Below are positions 6,242-6,308 of a DNA stretch of 6,308 bases, piece by piece. The first letter of the stretch is position 1; each line of letters starts with the position of its first letter. The translations under genes and the position numbers were made by a program. Source of the DNA: Planctomycetota bacterium (lineage in GTDB: Bacteria > Planctomycetota > Planctomycetia > Pirellulales > Lacipirellulaceae); NCBI GenBank assembly GCA_022615465.1, contig JAKEGR010000374.1, positions 1 through 6,308 on the forward strand, given 5' to 3'. The notes beneath the pieces were generated by a model. That model worked only from the letters and a program-made list of their open reading frames with translations. It did not search any database and was not told where the DNA came from.

Positions 6242-6308
6242 CGCGCGATCAGTTAGCGAACGCCGTCGCATTGGCAAGCATCGGGAGTTCACCGACCTCT
6301 GTTGCATC
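6242..6308. other. Intergenic end of window, nothing recognised
   Basis: These 67 bases follow the lipoprotein stop. Both strands were read: there is no convincing coding start, no strong hairpin with a T tract, and no repeat. The minus-strand open frame that runs through here overlaps the lipoprotein gene and has no recognisable protein character. Confidence 0.5.

Noticed and set aside
1..6308. Window as a defence island, mobile element or biosynthetic cluster
   Set aside because: No recombinase, terminal repeats, toxin-antitoxin, nuclease-helicase pairs or synthase genes are visible; gene order looks like ordinary single-gene chromosomal content.

Overview
The window looks like ordinary chromosome from a moderately GC-rich bacterium, most likely a planctomycete of the Pirellulales type. 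That placement is inferred from protein style, not from a marker gene. The clues are a secreted protein joining HEAT-like, leucine-rich-repeat-like and PDZ segments, an oxidoreductase-fold protein ending in two membrane helices, a cysteine-rich lipoprotein with a proline-rich tail, and weak or absent Shine-Dalgarno sites. No rRNA, tRNA, CRISPR array, insertion sequence, integrase or phage gene is visible.

Layout, left to right. (1) 1-1050, plus strand: the 3' part of a GH5-like (cellulase-family) glycoside hydrolase, cut by the left edge, with both catalytic glutamates visible. (2) 1162-2949, plus: a complete family X DNA polymerase with a C-terminal PHP phosphoesterase domain and apparently intact active sites. 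(3) 2975-4087, minus, convergent with polX across only 25 bases: an exported HEAT/LRR/PDZ protein. (4) 4276-5520, plus, divergent from gene 3 across about 188 bases: a Gfo/Idh/MocA-like protein with a degraded cofactor loop, VHP where the family has EKP, and a C-terminal membrane anchor. (5) 5666-6241 (or from 5624), plus: a cysteine-rich lipoprotein. Bases 6242-6308 hold no recognisable gene. No gene-free stretch exceeds about 190 bases.

The five genes do not form an evident pathway. Genes 1 and 2 share a strand but are separated by 111 bases and have unrelated functions. Genes 3 and 4 share a divergent control region. Genes 3, 4 and 5 are all predicted to lie at or beyond the cytoplasmic membrane, but nothing in the sequence ties them together. 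I do not see a convincing new multi-gene system. The items most worth a second look are the membrane-tethered, probably non-canonical oxidoreductase-like protein, the 12-cysteine lipoprotein, the PDZ fusion, and a three-codon mini-ORF whose stop overlaps the polX start.
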